A stretch of 64,000 bases of DNA from Fratercula arctica. Its lineage: Eukaryota > Chordata > Aves > Charadriiformes > Alcidae. The notes beneath the pieces were generated by a model. The model did no database searches, had not been told where the DNA came from, and worked only from the letters and a program-made list of their open reading frames with translations. A program made the translations under genes and the position numbers. Of the stretch, positions 1 through 11,638 are shown one piece after another (the stretch's first letter is position 1; each line of letters begins with the position of its first letter). The stretch is taken from assembly GCA_947846985.1 (NCBI GenBank), contig CANTUZ010000006.1, forward strand, positions 50,513,707 through 50,577,706, given 5' to 3'.

Positions 1-502
1 GTACTGACCTTGAGAAAATATTTTGCTGTGTAACTAACTGCTGTGTGGCATATGCAGTTTGTTGTTTCCGCACAAAATTGGTTACAATGAACGGCGTTTG
101 CCGCTGGGGGTGATTAATGACTTCTGTCTCCAGCGTACCTACAGTAGCACAACCAAGCAAGGCACTGGGAGTCCCATCATTCCCTGAAGACGTATCATCA
201 CAAAGAGACACTTTTTCAGTTATTATGTAGCTTTTTGTGTTCTGTTTTGGTATGAACAGGCAAATATTTATTCCTTTTGTACAGATTCCATCCATATCCC
301 TCATTTTTCTAACTCATCTCAAAAACATATGGGTACTTATCTAGCCACGGTAAAAGTGAACACTGAAACAGGAAGAGTAATACAAACTGATAACATAATG
401 TACAATAAAAGCATCCTAAATTCTCTGGGAGTGACTTGTTGTTTATGGAAGCTAAAACGCACCGAATTCACTTTTTGTATTATTATTTTGAAATATAGGA
501 TT

Positions 503-516
503 TGTGTGTGTGTGTA
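503..516. repeat. Short (TG)n microsatellite
   Basis: An uninterrupted run of about seven TG units, seen directly. It is too short to be highly polymorphic. Confidence 0.8.
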
Positions 517-539
517 GGGGAGGATAGTTTTGCAAAAGG

Positions 540-740
540 CAACTATTATCAAGGTGCTGAAATTAATTGGCTGCCTTAATTGAGGTAGATTACTAGCTAA
601 TGCTTTCTTGAATACAGTAATTCTCCTATTAAATTATCTTTGAATAATTACCTGAAATTTCTCAGCTGCGGGGACTGATGGCTATTTAATTGCACAGTGA
701 TGTTGCTATATAATTACTTAACAAGGTGTCCTTTAATAGT
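540..740. promoter_or_regulatory. Homeodomain-core-rich block, possible enhancer or conserved element
   Basis: Five TAATTA/TAATTG-type cores lie within 200 bp: around 562-570, 577-583, 645-650, 686-692 and 711-716. They sit in non-repetitive sequence with no open frame. Such clusters are common in vertebrate developmental enhancers, but AT-rich DNA also produces them by chance. The regulatory role is an inference and no target gene is visible. Confidence 0.2.
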
Positions 741-3107
741 TTAATTCCCCTTTTCCAAGAAAAAAAAAAACCTACAAGTATGACTTTTATTTTTTAAGCG
801 CTGTGATTTTATTTATTTTTTTACAGATAACTTTGTATCTGAAACAGTAAAAGAAAGCTATTTGTTGACTTGCTTTTGAAAGTAAGTCCTTTGATTCTTC
901 AAGCATAGATTTGGACTCAGAAGAATTTTGGAAACAAAAAAAAATAGTTAGACATTCCTTTAGTTTCATTATATTTGTTTTGTGGTTTTGTAATTTGGTT
1001 TACAGTATACTTTCAATGAGACATTAGAAGCTCAGATATACGAAGACACAATTGTGTGTTTGTTGAGTTTTGTGGAGAGAGAGTTGTCCAGCTAACGGCA
1101 TCTCGTGTGCGGAAGCCAGGCAGACCCACCAGGACTCTCAACCTGGTTTTATTCCTCCTGGCCACAGAGAGGGAGAAGATTGTGTTGCTGCTGCTTCCCA
1201 GCAGCTGCAAAGAGCGACCAAAGAAAACAGCTATTTGATTAAAGACCTTGAAACAAAGGGTTGGACTGTCGAGGGCTCACAAGAAAAATGGCCTGGGATC
1301 ATGCTACATGACCTAAATTTCCTTGGTAGTTCGAGAGACTGGTTTTTGCTGGCAGCAAATACCCTACATTGAACAGCACAAAACTTGACAGCTGTAAAGG
1401 AACTTCTTGTTAAGTCAAAACTTGAGGCTGGAACTGTGAAGCTGGATAGAGAATTCTGGAAAAGTGAAAAGAGGGACGGTAGGGTCACCTTACCTCTTTA
1501 GTTTAGTTTACATAAACATTTTATATGCATGTAGATCTGTGGGACCTATACATTGCCCCAAAACACAAAGTTCTGAACTTTGAACAGAAGCAGTGGTCCA
1601 TCTCAATGTGTAGGCTTTTAGATTTCCATTTTAAAACAGAATTATATGCATATAGCGGTTACTGATCAGTATGAGTTCCACATGCTTCCATTCTGATCCA
1701 TGGAAGATGTGAACATCTTCCCCTGGGAGCCTGCACTGTTCTTCAGGGGCTTGGGACTTTGATTTTGGGCACACCAAGTTCCATCCTGAATAGCCTTGAA
1801 CATATACGGCAATCCTTTACAAACGGGTCAACGAGAGTGGTGCAGAACACGTACAAACCAAAACTGTGTGGCAGTAATAAATATTTTTGATCCTCTTAGA
1901 AGAGGAGTTCCAAACCCTCTACTTGTATATACCACTTTAAGACCAGCAGAAAATGATCAATATTATAGAAATATTCTCTGTCCACAGGGATTTTTTTTTT
2001 TAGCCACATCTCTAAAGGATAAAGCTAGCAGAAGAAGGGTTGTACTGGATCAGAGCAGAGACACATAGCCCAAGCTGTCAGGAGCAAAGGCATCAGTACT
2101 AAATCTTGCTATTCCACGAACATACAATCCTTGATTCATACCGGGTAGGGTTATCTCCACTTTATCAGAGTTGAATAACAAAGCGGGTGTTTTTTAGCGT
2201 CCATTGATCTTGCAAGTCTGCTATGAGATACTCATTGCCTGGTTTTCAGAGGTGTTCAACTTCGCGAGATGGCCAACAGCCACCAAATGAGGCACTAAAG
2301 ATTAGATTTTTAATTAGAATAAACTGATGTAGAGCTGTTGACTGGATGGGATTTTTGTCAATTTGCATAAATAAGGCTGAAGATTGCGTGACGCTCTTGA
2401 AATATTTTCCCTTAATGCTTCACTCGGGGAGTGACAAACCCAAGAACAGAAATGTTTTCGCCCTTATTTCTTGTCTGAGCACAAATCCATTCCTTTTTCC
2501 CTCTAATTTCATAGTAGTTTGTGTCAGCAAGAGGATTTTTTTTTCCCTTGGGCATGAGTAGACTTGGGCCTCTAAAAAAAAAAAAAAGTTGTAATCTTTG
2601 TAGAGTGCCCCTAGTAACTTCTAGGAGAGAAGAGTGGCCCAGGGCATATCTGGGACTTCAGGAGGAGGTGAATAGAGCAGAGCTCTTGGCTGCGGCTCTC
2701 ACAAACGTCGCTGGTCCTCTTTCACCCAGGGAGCTCAGCCGCCTCCTGCAACTGAGCTGCCCTGTGCTGCTGTGCTCACACTTGCCTTAGATGTTTGTCA
2801 TCATATGGGAACACAGACAAATATTTGTTTGTATCCAAACAAATTTTGTATTTGTTTGTACTGTATCCAGAGGTCTGAAATTCGGACAGGAGCCAAGCCA
2901 TGCTAGATCCTGTACAGCGGGGTTTCTGTCTTGTCTAGGCGTAGGGATAGAAAGAAAAGTCCCTGAGGCAAAATACTCCCATCCTAAAGCTCCTTCGGCC
3001 TCCTGGAGATGGGTGCTGGGAAGGATGGGTGGTGGGTTGTATAAACAGAAAGATTAAGGGACATACGAGTCTCCTCTCCAGAACATTTCAACATCTCCCA
3101 GAAGTAT

Positions 3108-3256
3108 GTAACCCTCCTCTGCTTCTCTTGCTTCCTTATTCTTTTCTTTTTCTCCTGTTTTCTGTCTTCTTTGCTTTGACCTCTGCTTGTTCTTCATCTC
3201 TTTCTCCCCCCATACAAACCCTCCCTTTTCATTCCTCCCCTCACTCATTCTCTTCA
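3108..3256. repeat. Pyrimidine-rich tract
   Basis: About 150 bp in which the plus strand is overwhelmingly C and T, ending in a 'ctcttcag' motif that resembles a splice acceptor. No open exon follows convincingly, so I treat it as a low-complexity tract. On the minus strand it yields a spurious purine-rich open frame full of Glu, Lys and Arg. Confidence 0.6.
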
Positions 3257-3755
3257 GCATTGCAATGGTAGTCAAAAGAAGAAAGGCACAGAATTATCTG
3301 TTACTAAATGGGTGGTGCTGATGGAAAATTAGGGAGGAGGAAAAGAAGAATTAATTATCCATAATGTAAGGGTTAAGAAATAAGATTTTCCCAACTAACA
3401 CTAATATCTGAAGAAATCCTAAATTCATGAGAAATGTGACCGTTCTTTCTTCCTTCATCAGAAGGCTCTGTAGCTATAGTGTTAGAAAAGGAAAGAGAGG
3501 GTCAAACTTTATGTTTTTATCCCTGCTTTCTGTAAGTAACCTGCAAAGATTTTTTTCTCAAGGTTGCTGTGCATCTGCTGCTCCGATTTCTCTGCTGCTT
3601 AGGAAGGATGAGGGGTAATTGTAATCTGTTGCTTTGAGATCCGTCTATGAAAGACATGAAACAAGTACAAGTTGTTATTGTTAGGAGGCAGTGTGTATCA
3701 CCAGTCACTGACTAGATGATGTTCATTAATTTTTGTTTTGTTTATTTTTAAAAAG

Positions 3756-3817
3756 GTATGCAGCTGACATGGAGAATATGCCAAGTCAACTGGATGAGTC
3801 AGCACAGGCAGCACAAA
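3756..3817 (+). CDS. Possible small internal exon (62 nt), gene unknown
   Basis: A T-rich stretch ending in 'tttttaaaaag' supplies a plausible acceptor, and 'cacaaa|gtgagt' supplies a good donor. Reading from the second base after the acceptor, the 62 nt are fully open. They translate to about 20 residues containing DMENMPSQLDESAQ, an acidic, Ser/Gln-rich composition typical of disordered regulatory proteins. A second acceptor-like 'atgcag' lies 7 nt further in. The exon would start by completing a codon with one base and end with one base spare. I do not recognise the peptide and see no partner exon nearby, as expected if the introns are large. It could equally be a chance match of splice signals. 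Confidence 0.25.
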
Positions 3818-6800
3818 GTGAGTGAGTTTGGGGTTTTTTTTTAAAGAAAAATATTCATGCTTCAGGTCAATTTACTGCAATATTACCTGCAATTACAAAC
3901 CCAGAAAAGTGCTACTAATATTTTCTTGGGTTTTTATTGGAAATGTGGCTCCATATCCACCTAGTGGAGGAGCAGATGGTTAAGCCACTCTATGTGTGTG
4001 TGACTGTTTACCCTAAAAAAAACCCTTAAAAATTAGTCTCTACATGTTTTTTCAGTGTTGTCCTTAACCAAAAGCTGATAACATGTTAACACTGGAAAAC
4101 TTCAGAGCAGCGATAACCAAAACCATTTCTTCTTTTAATGTGTTCTGCAAATATGTCTGAATGGGCCTGAGGTCTCACTGACCACTCATCAGCACAAATA
4201 AGGTTTTTGAAAATCAGTTCTTTTCTGCTCTGGAATGGAAACACATTAAACATTGTCTTAGTATGTATGAGCAGACACAATTTTTGTGGGCATTTTGGCT
4301 TTATATTTATAAATTAGGCAGAATGCCAAAAATGCCCAAACAACCTACCATAAAAATAAAAAAGGCAAATCCAATTGCAGATTCGCTTTACTTGGAGGGA
4401 CATGCAAGGTGATATGTAGATGCTTAGACCTTCTGTAACCCTACGCAATGCTTGGGGCCAGAGAGTGATTTTCTGAAATTTGAGAGGGAAGTTAGCAGAC
4501 AATATGAAGTTGGCGGCAGTGGCATTACATTCAACCTCTTTGTGTTATTGCATATCGAAAATTAATCAGAGGAAAAGATTGTGGTCTTCTTTCTGATGCT
4601 TTGCTGCTACAGATGTGAGATTTGCTCAAGTACCCACTGAAATGAACAGTGACGTTTGAGTTGCACATGGTGGATTTTGTGTTGGGACCATGGCAAAGGA
4701 GTCCGCGTGAGGCTGCTCTGAACGTGGGGTACCAGGGAGGGAGGAACCAAACTGCTCTCAGCCATTGCCAGAGATAGGGTCACCAAACCAGCTCCTTCCA
4801 CAAAGGCCCGTGATGGGCACGGTTTGGTGACTCAGTGAATCCAGCCTCAGTTTCCTCAGCCTTCTGTCGGGAACGAACACTGTCTTAGCAGTTCAACGAA
4901 GAGAAAGTGCTACTGTTTGCCCTTTCTGAAACTCTTTCATTTTTTGAGACTCTTTGAACACAAGTCATCACCTGCCCCCATAAGCTCTATTGGTTTTAAC
5001 GTCTTTTTAATGCCAAACTTTCAGTGAAATGCTTCAGGGGGAATGGCTTTCCAATGGGGAAATGTGTGATTTCAGCTTAGAATTCCATCCTCAGCTAATA
5101 GATCGATGGACAAAACAGTACTTGTGTATTTTTTTGTGTGTTTTTTACAGTTTCCTCCTTTTCCCATACCTCAGTCAATTGGTGTTATGGTTTGGAATAG
5201 AGCAGAGCAAATAAGTTATTTTTCACTTAGTGGTTATAATAAAAGTTGTATATCAGTTGGGATATTTAATGCTTTTTCAAAATTAAATGTAGCTATACTG
5301 TTTAAAAAAAAAAAAAAAAGAAAATTTTCTTAAGGTAGAAAATCCAAAAAATAAGAAATTAAAACATTTAGTAGTTGTGTTTTTTTCTGTAGTAGACCAC
5401 TTTTTTTCTGTTGAATGAAGTATGAAGGTGACAATGTGTGGTGAAACTTTTCTTTCTGGGTAATTTTGTGGTATTCCTTCAGAGGATGGGGAAGGGATGG
5501 TGGGCAGCACTTTCCCTTGTGGGCTGCAGGACCTGCTCAAGGAGGAGGAGATTACCAAGGTTTGCAGGAGGGGACAGCAAAGATGACCATTGTACAACTG
5601 GAATCCTGCAGCTCGCACGAGGCTGTGAGGTGGCAGGGAGGAGCAGGCAGCATTCAGCAACACCTTCAAGGAGGCAGAAAGAGGAATTTCCTGGGGAGTG
5701 GGCAAAGTTACTTGTAAATCAAAGTCCCTGAGTCTGCTGGAACTGGGCACGGAGGCAAGGACGGACCTGCCTGTGAAGACACAGTGGGCAAGGTTAGAGG
5801 TGTATGGGAGTCATCTTTATTTCAGTTCTGTCCAGCATTGCTGATATTAAAAGAAAAATAGTAATAATAAGCAAAAAATCCCATTGATTTCGGATTAGTC
5901 AAGAATTGCCCAGAAAAAGCTGCTGTAATAAAAACCAGTGGAAAGTGGTGCTAAGTCTGCATGGGAAGTGTACATTTCCATACTTCATGTATTTCATTTT
6001 CTTTAACCTTATCACTTAATTTCAGTATTAGTTAATACTTTTCTGGAGGTTTTCTCTAATACCTATCTGCAGTTGCCTGATGCATATTTTAATCTAGAAC
6101 GTAAATGGAGTTCTCGGAGCTAAACTTTGCAGCAAATATCTCAACCTTTCCCCGTCTCGGTACATGGGATTTCACATGTGAATGATGCAACAGGTCACGT
6201 CTGGGTGTTCGACTGTCTGACAAGGGTATCGCCTACCACGCAGTGGATGTGCACAGTGCCACATGCTGGGTTTGCTGGATCTCCTTGCCGTACACAGCTG
6301 TGGTGTGAAGGTAAATCCAGGGAGCCACACTCTCAGGTGGCTTTTTGGAGAAATGGTCTTTACTAGGAAGCTGGTATCCCTCTGCTGCTGTGGTTTTCAG
6401 TTGCTCAGGCATCTGATAGACCAGACTGACGGTCAGTAGGATCAGCTCTAGCACCTGGGATGCTGAAGCAGGAGAGGATCCTTAACTCGCTCCATCACAA
6501 AACGTAGACCCCTGTCTGTAATATGGAGTATTAAGTGGGGACAAATCCATGAGTTCAGAGTCCACAAGACTTAGCAGGTGTGACAGTTTCTGTCAAAAGC
6601 GTTTGTTCATTGCTGTTCCTTGTCTAGATTAACATGAAAATATAAAAAAATATTGAGATGTGAGGTCACTGGGTGAAGGAGAAGTTTTTCAGTTCAAGTT
6701 GGCAAAAAAATTGTTTTATCATAAAACATAAAAAAATCATTATTCATAAAACTTAAAATGCTTTATACAGAAGCAAAGTGACTGTGTCCTCTTCAGCCTT

Positions 6801-8850
6801 ATTTCTTGTCATGCTGTAGAAAAACAAAAAGTGGATCTTGATTAGCTGAGTTGTGTGTCTGGTTCCTGTTACTCATGAATGATGACCTGTGAGATAGTGG
6901 CCGTCCTTCAGTGTGCCATGTATAACATTACAGAAATCAGATTTTTGGAACAGATGCATTAGTCGAGCAGCTTTAGGTGATTTTTTTATAAGTAACGTTT
7001 ATTGATACTTTGTCTATAAGGCTGTAGTTCTGGACACTATGGTTCTGGGTTGCTAGAACTGAGTCAGACTCTCTTTTGGTATGGAAAGGTTGGGAGTTTT
7101 CCTCCTACTCTTAGTGGCGGGCTGGTTCCCGTTTCCCTGGTACTTCTTGGGGTGAGGGGAAGACAAACTTTGGTCATCAGGAAGGTTCAAAATTAAACAT
7201 TTTCTAATACTACCCAAGCAGACAAGGTGCTCAGACATCATAGCAATTACATCTGATGTCAAACGTGAAGGTATGCACATATTCCTTATTGCTAAAACTG
7301 AACAGCAAGATCGCTCTACCTTTAGATCTAGACTTTAGTGTTAGGGAAAATCTCAGAAGAAAATTATAGTTAGAGTTGCAAATTAAATAATTTGGATCAA
7401 ACACACTAAGTTGAACTCGGGTCCTTTGGATAACACAAGGTGGAACTAGGTCTTCTTTTGTGTATCTCAGGGAAAAGATAAGATATTAATTCCTAAATTC
7501 CATATCAAGGTGTACACGACTCTCCTTCCTTTTCACAGCCTCTTGTGATTTTACTTTACAGGCTCCTCTTTTCTTTTCCGGAATCCTGCAGCTTTCTTCT
7601 CTCTCAGATTCTGGATACTGGGTATTCACTTCTCGGTAGTAAGGGAATATTTACCTTGTTTCTGACCTTCTGCTGAACTTTCAAGTTCTTGTTATCTATA
7701 TGATAAGAGAGAAGATATTCATGCTCAAAGTGGTCATAAAATATTCTGTCTTTGATTCAGATTTACCTCATCTATTTAAAGGATAAAGATCGGAACACAA
7801 GCCATGCATGTGAAGTTGGCATATTCACATGCAACTACCACATCTCAAATATCAAGCCTACAGTCATTACAAAAAAGTACACTGTAATTCTAATTGGCCT
7901 TAAGCCATTACCCCCCAAATTACATATGATATTAGAATTACACTTCTATCTAGGGACGCTTAGATGTCCACCTTAGATCATGCTTCCAAACCCTGGTTTT
8001 ATTAATAATAAAGGAAGCTTTTTTCTTTTCTTTTGTAGGTATGAGGTAGAGTTAGGACAGGCTTAACAATGTATCTGGTATTGAATCTAACTAGTAATAG
8101 GATTCAAGAGAAAACAGTGTCCTTTTAAATTTTTCAAACTCTTGTAGATCTTTCAATGAAAAGTTCCAGTTATCTTTATTTTAATGCATTCCCTTTGAAG
8201 CCTTGAAGATCCTAATATTTGGCCTGAAAATAATTTGATTTCATGTTATTGTGAGTGCATTAAAAATAGTGATGCTCAACAAAGAGAGGGCAGGTGATGG
8301 TTTGTGCTGCCCTTGGCCCTGGCTGGAGGCTGCTGTGGGGCTGCAGCCGGGAGGGGGCACACGGAGCAGCTTTTCCCGTTAACCCTTTGAAAAGTTGATG
8401 GCATAATCAGAGGAAAATTATGCGGGGTTTCATACAGCACCGTTTTATTGCACTTCTAACGTACGAGTGAAATAGCAGCAAGGAGAAAGAGCCACAGTGT
8501 TACGTAATGGAAGAAATATATTTTAATTTTCTTTTCCCTCACATCTTTTTGCCTTTAATGCATCTGCATCTTAAGTCTCCAAATGGTACTTAAGACATAA
8601 AATGTGGGAATAGTTTTCCTTTGATTATAATAAAAATCAGTTTTGCTAGGTTTGTATGAAAATTTGTTTCTTTGATATCGTTTATGTGGAACAATATAGA
8701 AGTTCAGGTTGTCATGCATGTGGCTTGTAGGCATGTCATTCACGCGTGAGAGGCGTAATCCCATCTTTAGGTCCCGAGGATATATAAGCTCAAATTAACT
8801 GTTAGACGTGACTTTTTTTACTTTGGGTAAGACTTTTAGCACATTGGGCA
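3818..8850. other. AT-rich non-coding stretch
   Basis: No gene, RNA or transposon end could be supported. A locally GC-richer segment lies at about 5480-5760. A 155-codon minus-strand frame (5283-5750) ends in a run of Phe encoded by a poly-A/T tract and has no domain-like features, so it is taken as chance. The 10-bp palindrome TCACGCGTGA sits at 8740-8749. Confidence 0.65.
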
Positions 8851-8990
8851 ATTAAGCATTTGTGTGCACCAAGTGTGCGCGCTCAACTGCTTGTATAATT
8901 TGCATGAATAGCTAGTTGCACACATAAGTACATAATTAATTAGCTGCCTGTGCTATTAACTGCTGTGGACATACAGCTATATCAGTTTGC
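8851..8990. promoter_or_regulatory. Octamer plus TAATTA block, possible regulatory element
   Basis: A perfect POU octamer ATTTGCAT (8898-8905) lies 28 bp before an overlapping double homeodomain core TAATTAATTAGC (8933-8944), in complex non-repetitive sequence. POU and homeodomain sites co-occur in vertebrate neural enhancers. Here this is only a motif-level inference. Confidence 0.2.
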
Positions 8991-11559
8991 TTTTTTCGGA
9001 GTGTTTGGGAGAATTTTTTAGTGCTTGTTGGATGCATGACTAGAGAAAGAACAAACAATAAATATGGCACTTGTATGTGTAAGTATGATCCATACAAAGT
9101 TGGTGTCTTCCTAACCCAGTAGCTGCTATTTTAAAAGTACTACTTAATTGCAAAATGTCTAAGAATCATTTTCAATCAGCTTATCTTCGTGCTAACCCGT
9201 AAATCCAGCCAGTGCTGCCATGTGCGACTTCAGCTCAGGTGTTTAAACCTTAGTAATGGTTTTTACGTCCAACTCTACAGCATGTGTTCCAACTCGGTCA
9301 CACAGTTCTTAGTTTTTAACTGCAAAGCATTTGTGAAGCAGACGAGCCCAAGAGCTGAAGTCGACGCAAGTTCCTTCCTTGCCCTCATTGGGCTTTGGAT
9401 GAGGCTCATCAGACCCAGCGAGGGGCAGGTCGCTTGCACAGCGCTCACAGAGGCTCTTCCCTGTGAATGAATAAACCATTTATAATTGTATTTTGTAAAG
9501 CGCACAGTCGCCATAAATGGTATGAGATTATTTTTTCTCTGAATTGGGTTCTTTATACTGAAATGTGTAGTTAGCGCAAACATTCCTCCTGCTCTGCTGT
9601 ACAAGCTGAAGGGGCTGGAGGAAGCTGTGAATGTGCGAGTCACTGACATTTCACTCCCCACTCCTTTGCCCTCATATTGGAGCTCCACTAGTTCTCGGCA
9701 AAGGCATAAGTGGGGAACATTACGCAGCTAACACGAGAAAACTTCAGCGCTTCACGAGTGATAAAATTCAGGGCTGAAAATAGTAATGTGGTATTAATTG
9801 AATTCCCTGATCCTTTTTTATGTTTGTGAGTTTTAGGAGCAGGAACCTCGCGCGGTTAGGAAGCAAGAACGATGCGTGCAGACTGCTTATTTGCTGCAAA
9901 CCAACAGTGAGTGCTACAGTGCTTAGAAGGGAACTGTAATTGCTCTAAGCTTCTCCTCTTCTGGGGTGTATAGCACTCTGATCTTCATAATCCTGGGCAC
10001 TGAGAAACTGAATAACTCTCGTCTTGTTTAAAGTAAAGTGAAAAACTTCAATTGCATCTCTCCTCCCTGACTCTTACCCTGGCAGCATTGCCTTGAAAAG
10101 CAATTTTCCTCCAGAACCACTGACATATTGATACCCTTAAAAATTAAGATACTGATGCATTAGTCCTTCAGATTCTGAAAGCAAATCACAATCAATACTC
10201 TTTATTTGAGTATCTTGTATGAACATAAAAAATTAAAAGGATACGCTAATGGTGAGGTTTGTATATTTTAAATAAAAAGATGTGCTTTTTTCATGCGACA
10301 TTTGTGGTGGAATGCTCCTTTTGATCATAATTAAGCTTCAGAATTAAGGTAGCTGTAACAATCAGCATCCCCCTGAAACCATGCCTACTCCTCATACGTA
10401 ATGCTTCTGTTTTTCTAGCCAGGATCTCCCTACGTGTTTTATTGCAATGTCTTTCCACTGGTATTTTCCTTCAAAGTCGCATTAGAAATAACTAACAGAC
10501 AAAATACTTGTACACGGGCTTTAGAGTAACAGAAACAAACAAATAAACCCCCCCAAGTAATTGTCAGCCCATGTCAGCAATTCAGTTATTAGGATCACAT
10601 AAACCCATGTCTTATATATTCCACCCAGAATTGTTTTAAGGTCCTTGTATGCGTAGAATTTTGAAATATATTATTTGAATATAAAAGTAGATTATGTATT
10701 TCCCCTGTGGCTGGCCAAATGTCTTTCCAACAAAGGGTAAAATAAGAAGGCTATTTTTTTGTGTAAAAGAGTGATCTTTTTAGTCATGCTTGATTGCTTT
10801 TTCAGGACTGTCTCCATTTATAATGAGATATTCTTGGACTCATTTGAACCAGAAAGTTTAGTAGAATTGTTACATTTTTACATAAAATACCTTGAATTAT
10901 TTAAACTGTCTCAAGCTCACTATTTTTTAAATATATGTGATATACATTGGATTCCTTGCTTCACGGACTGAACGTGGCATAAAATGGAAGTATATTTAGC
11001 ATATTTACAAGAAATATTTGTTTTAATCTTTCATACTTGTCAGCACTTCACACTAATTTAGTCTTATCTGCTGCTAAGGAGTTACACAGTAAAGGCTGCA
11101 CTTGTTATTCAAATCCCTGTTAATGTTCCATATCATAGTTTGGCAAGAAAGCTCCTTCTGTATTGGACTATGATACAGGAAAGTTTTAATTATCTGTACT
11201 TTTCAGAGAACTTGGCCTAGGACGTCTGTGCTAGAGAATTTACTTTTCTCAGCAGTTTAAAATGGCATTATAAAATGTGTTCTGTGATACTGGTTTTAGA
11301 AGATCTGATGTGCAATGAAATGTGCACAGCTTGAGGAAAAAATGTATTTTTATTATAATCACAGTGTCCCGATAAAATGGCAAGTATGCGGTGCTTTAGA
11401 AATACGCATTGTTAGTTAAAGATATATTTCACAGTAACTAAGTTTGTGTTTTACAGTTGGAAAATACACAATCATGCTTCCATGCTTAGCTTGAGTCTAG
11501 CTCTTGCATTACTCTATATTTAATGTTTTCAGTGTGTTTTGTAAAATATTTCATAATAG

Positions 11560-11607
11560 AGCTTACTTAAGCAAAAAAAAAAAAGCTTACTTTACAAGCA
11601 AAAAACC

Positions 11608-11638
<31 letters not shown>
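11560..11638. repeat. Imperfect 23-bp duplication, A runs and (TCTA)n microsatellite
   Basis: Two similar copies of 'agcttactt..aagcaaaaa' (about 11560-11583 and 11584-11605) each end in A runs. They are followed by about 7.5 units of TCTA from about 11608. The tetranucleotide run is uninterrupted and therefore probably length-variable between individuals. Confidence 0.8.

Larger units (their letters stand above)
1..3755. other. AT-rich non-coding stretch, left end
   Basis: No reading frame here looks like protein; the longest are under about 100 codons and have no protein-like composition. The stretch contains a short TG repeat, a homeodomain-site block and a pyrimidine-rich tract, each listed separately. 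A perfect POU octamer ATTTGCAT lies at 2361-2368. I see no transposon end, tRNA or other RNA gene. It is probably intronic or intergenic. Confidence 0.7.

Noticed and set aside
3108..3256. Pyrimidine tract plus 'ctcttcag' as a splice acceptor
   Set aside because: The sequence after it has no exon-like open frame with a matching donor within a normal exon length.
5283..5750. 155-codon minus-strand frame
   Set aside because: Its C-terminal part is translated from A/T homopolymers (a run of Phe). The rest is Ser/Pro/Leu-rich and random-looking.
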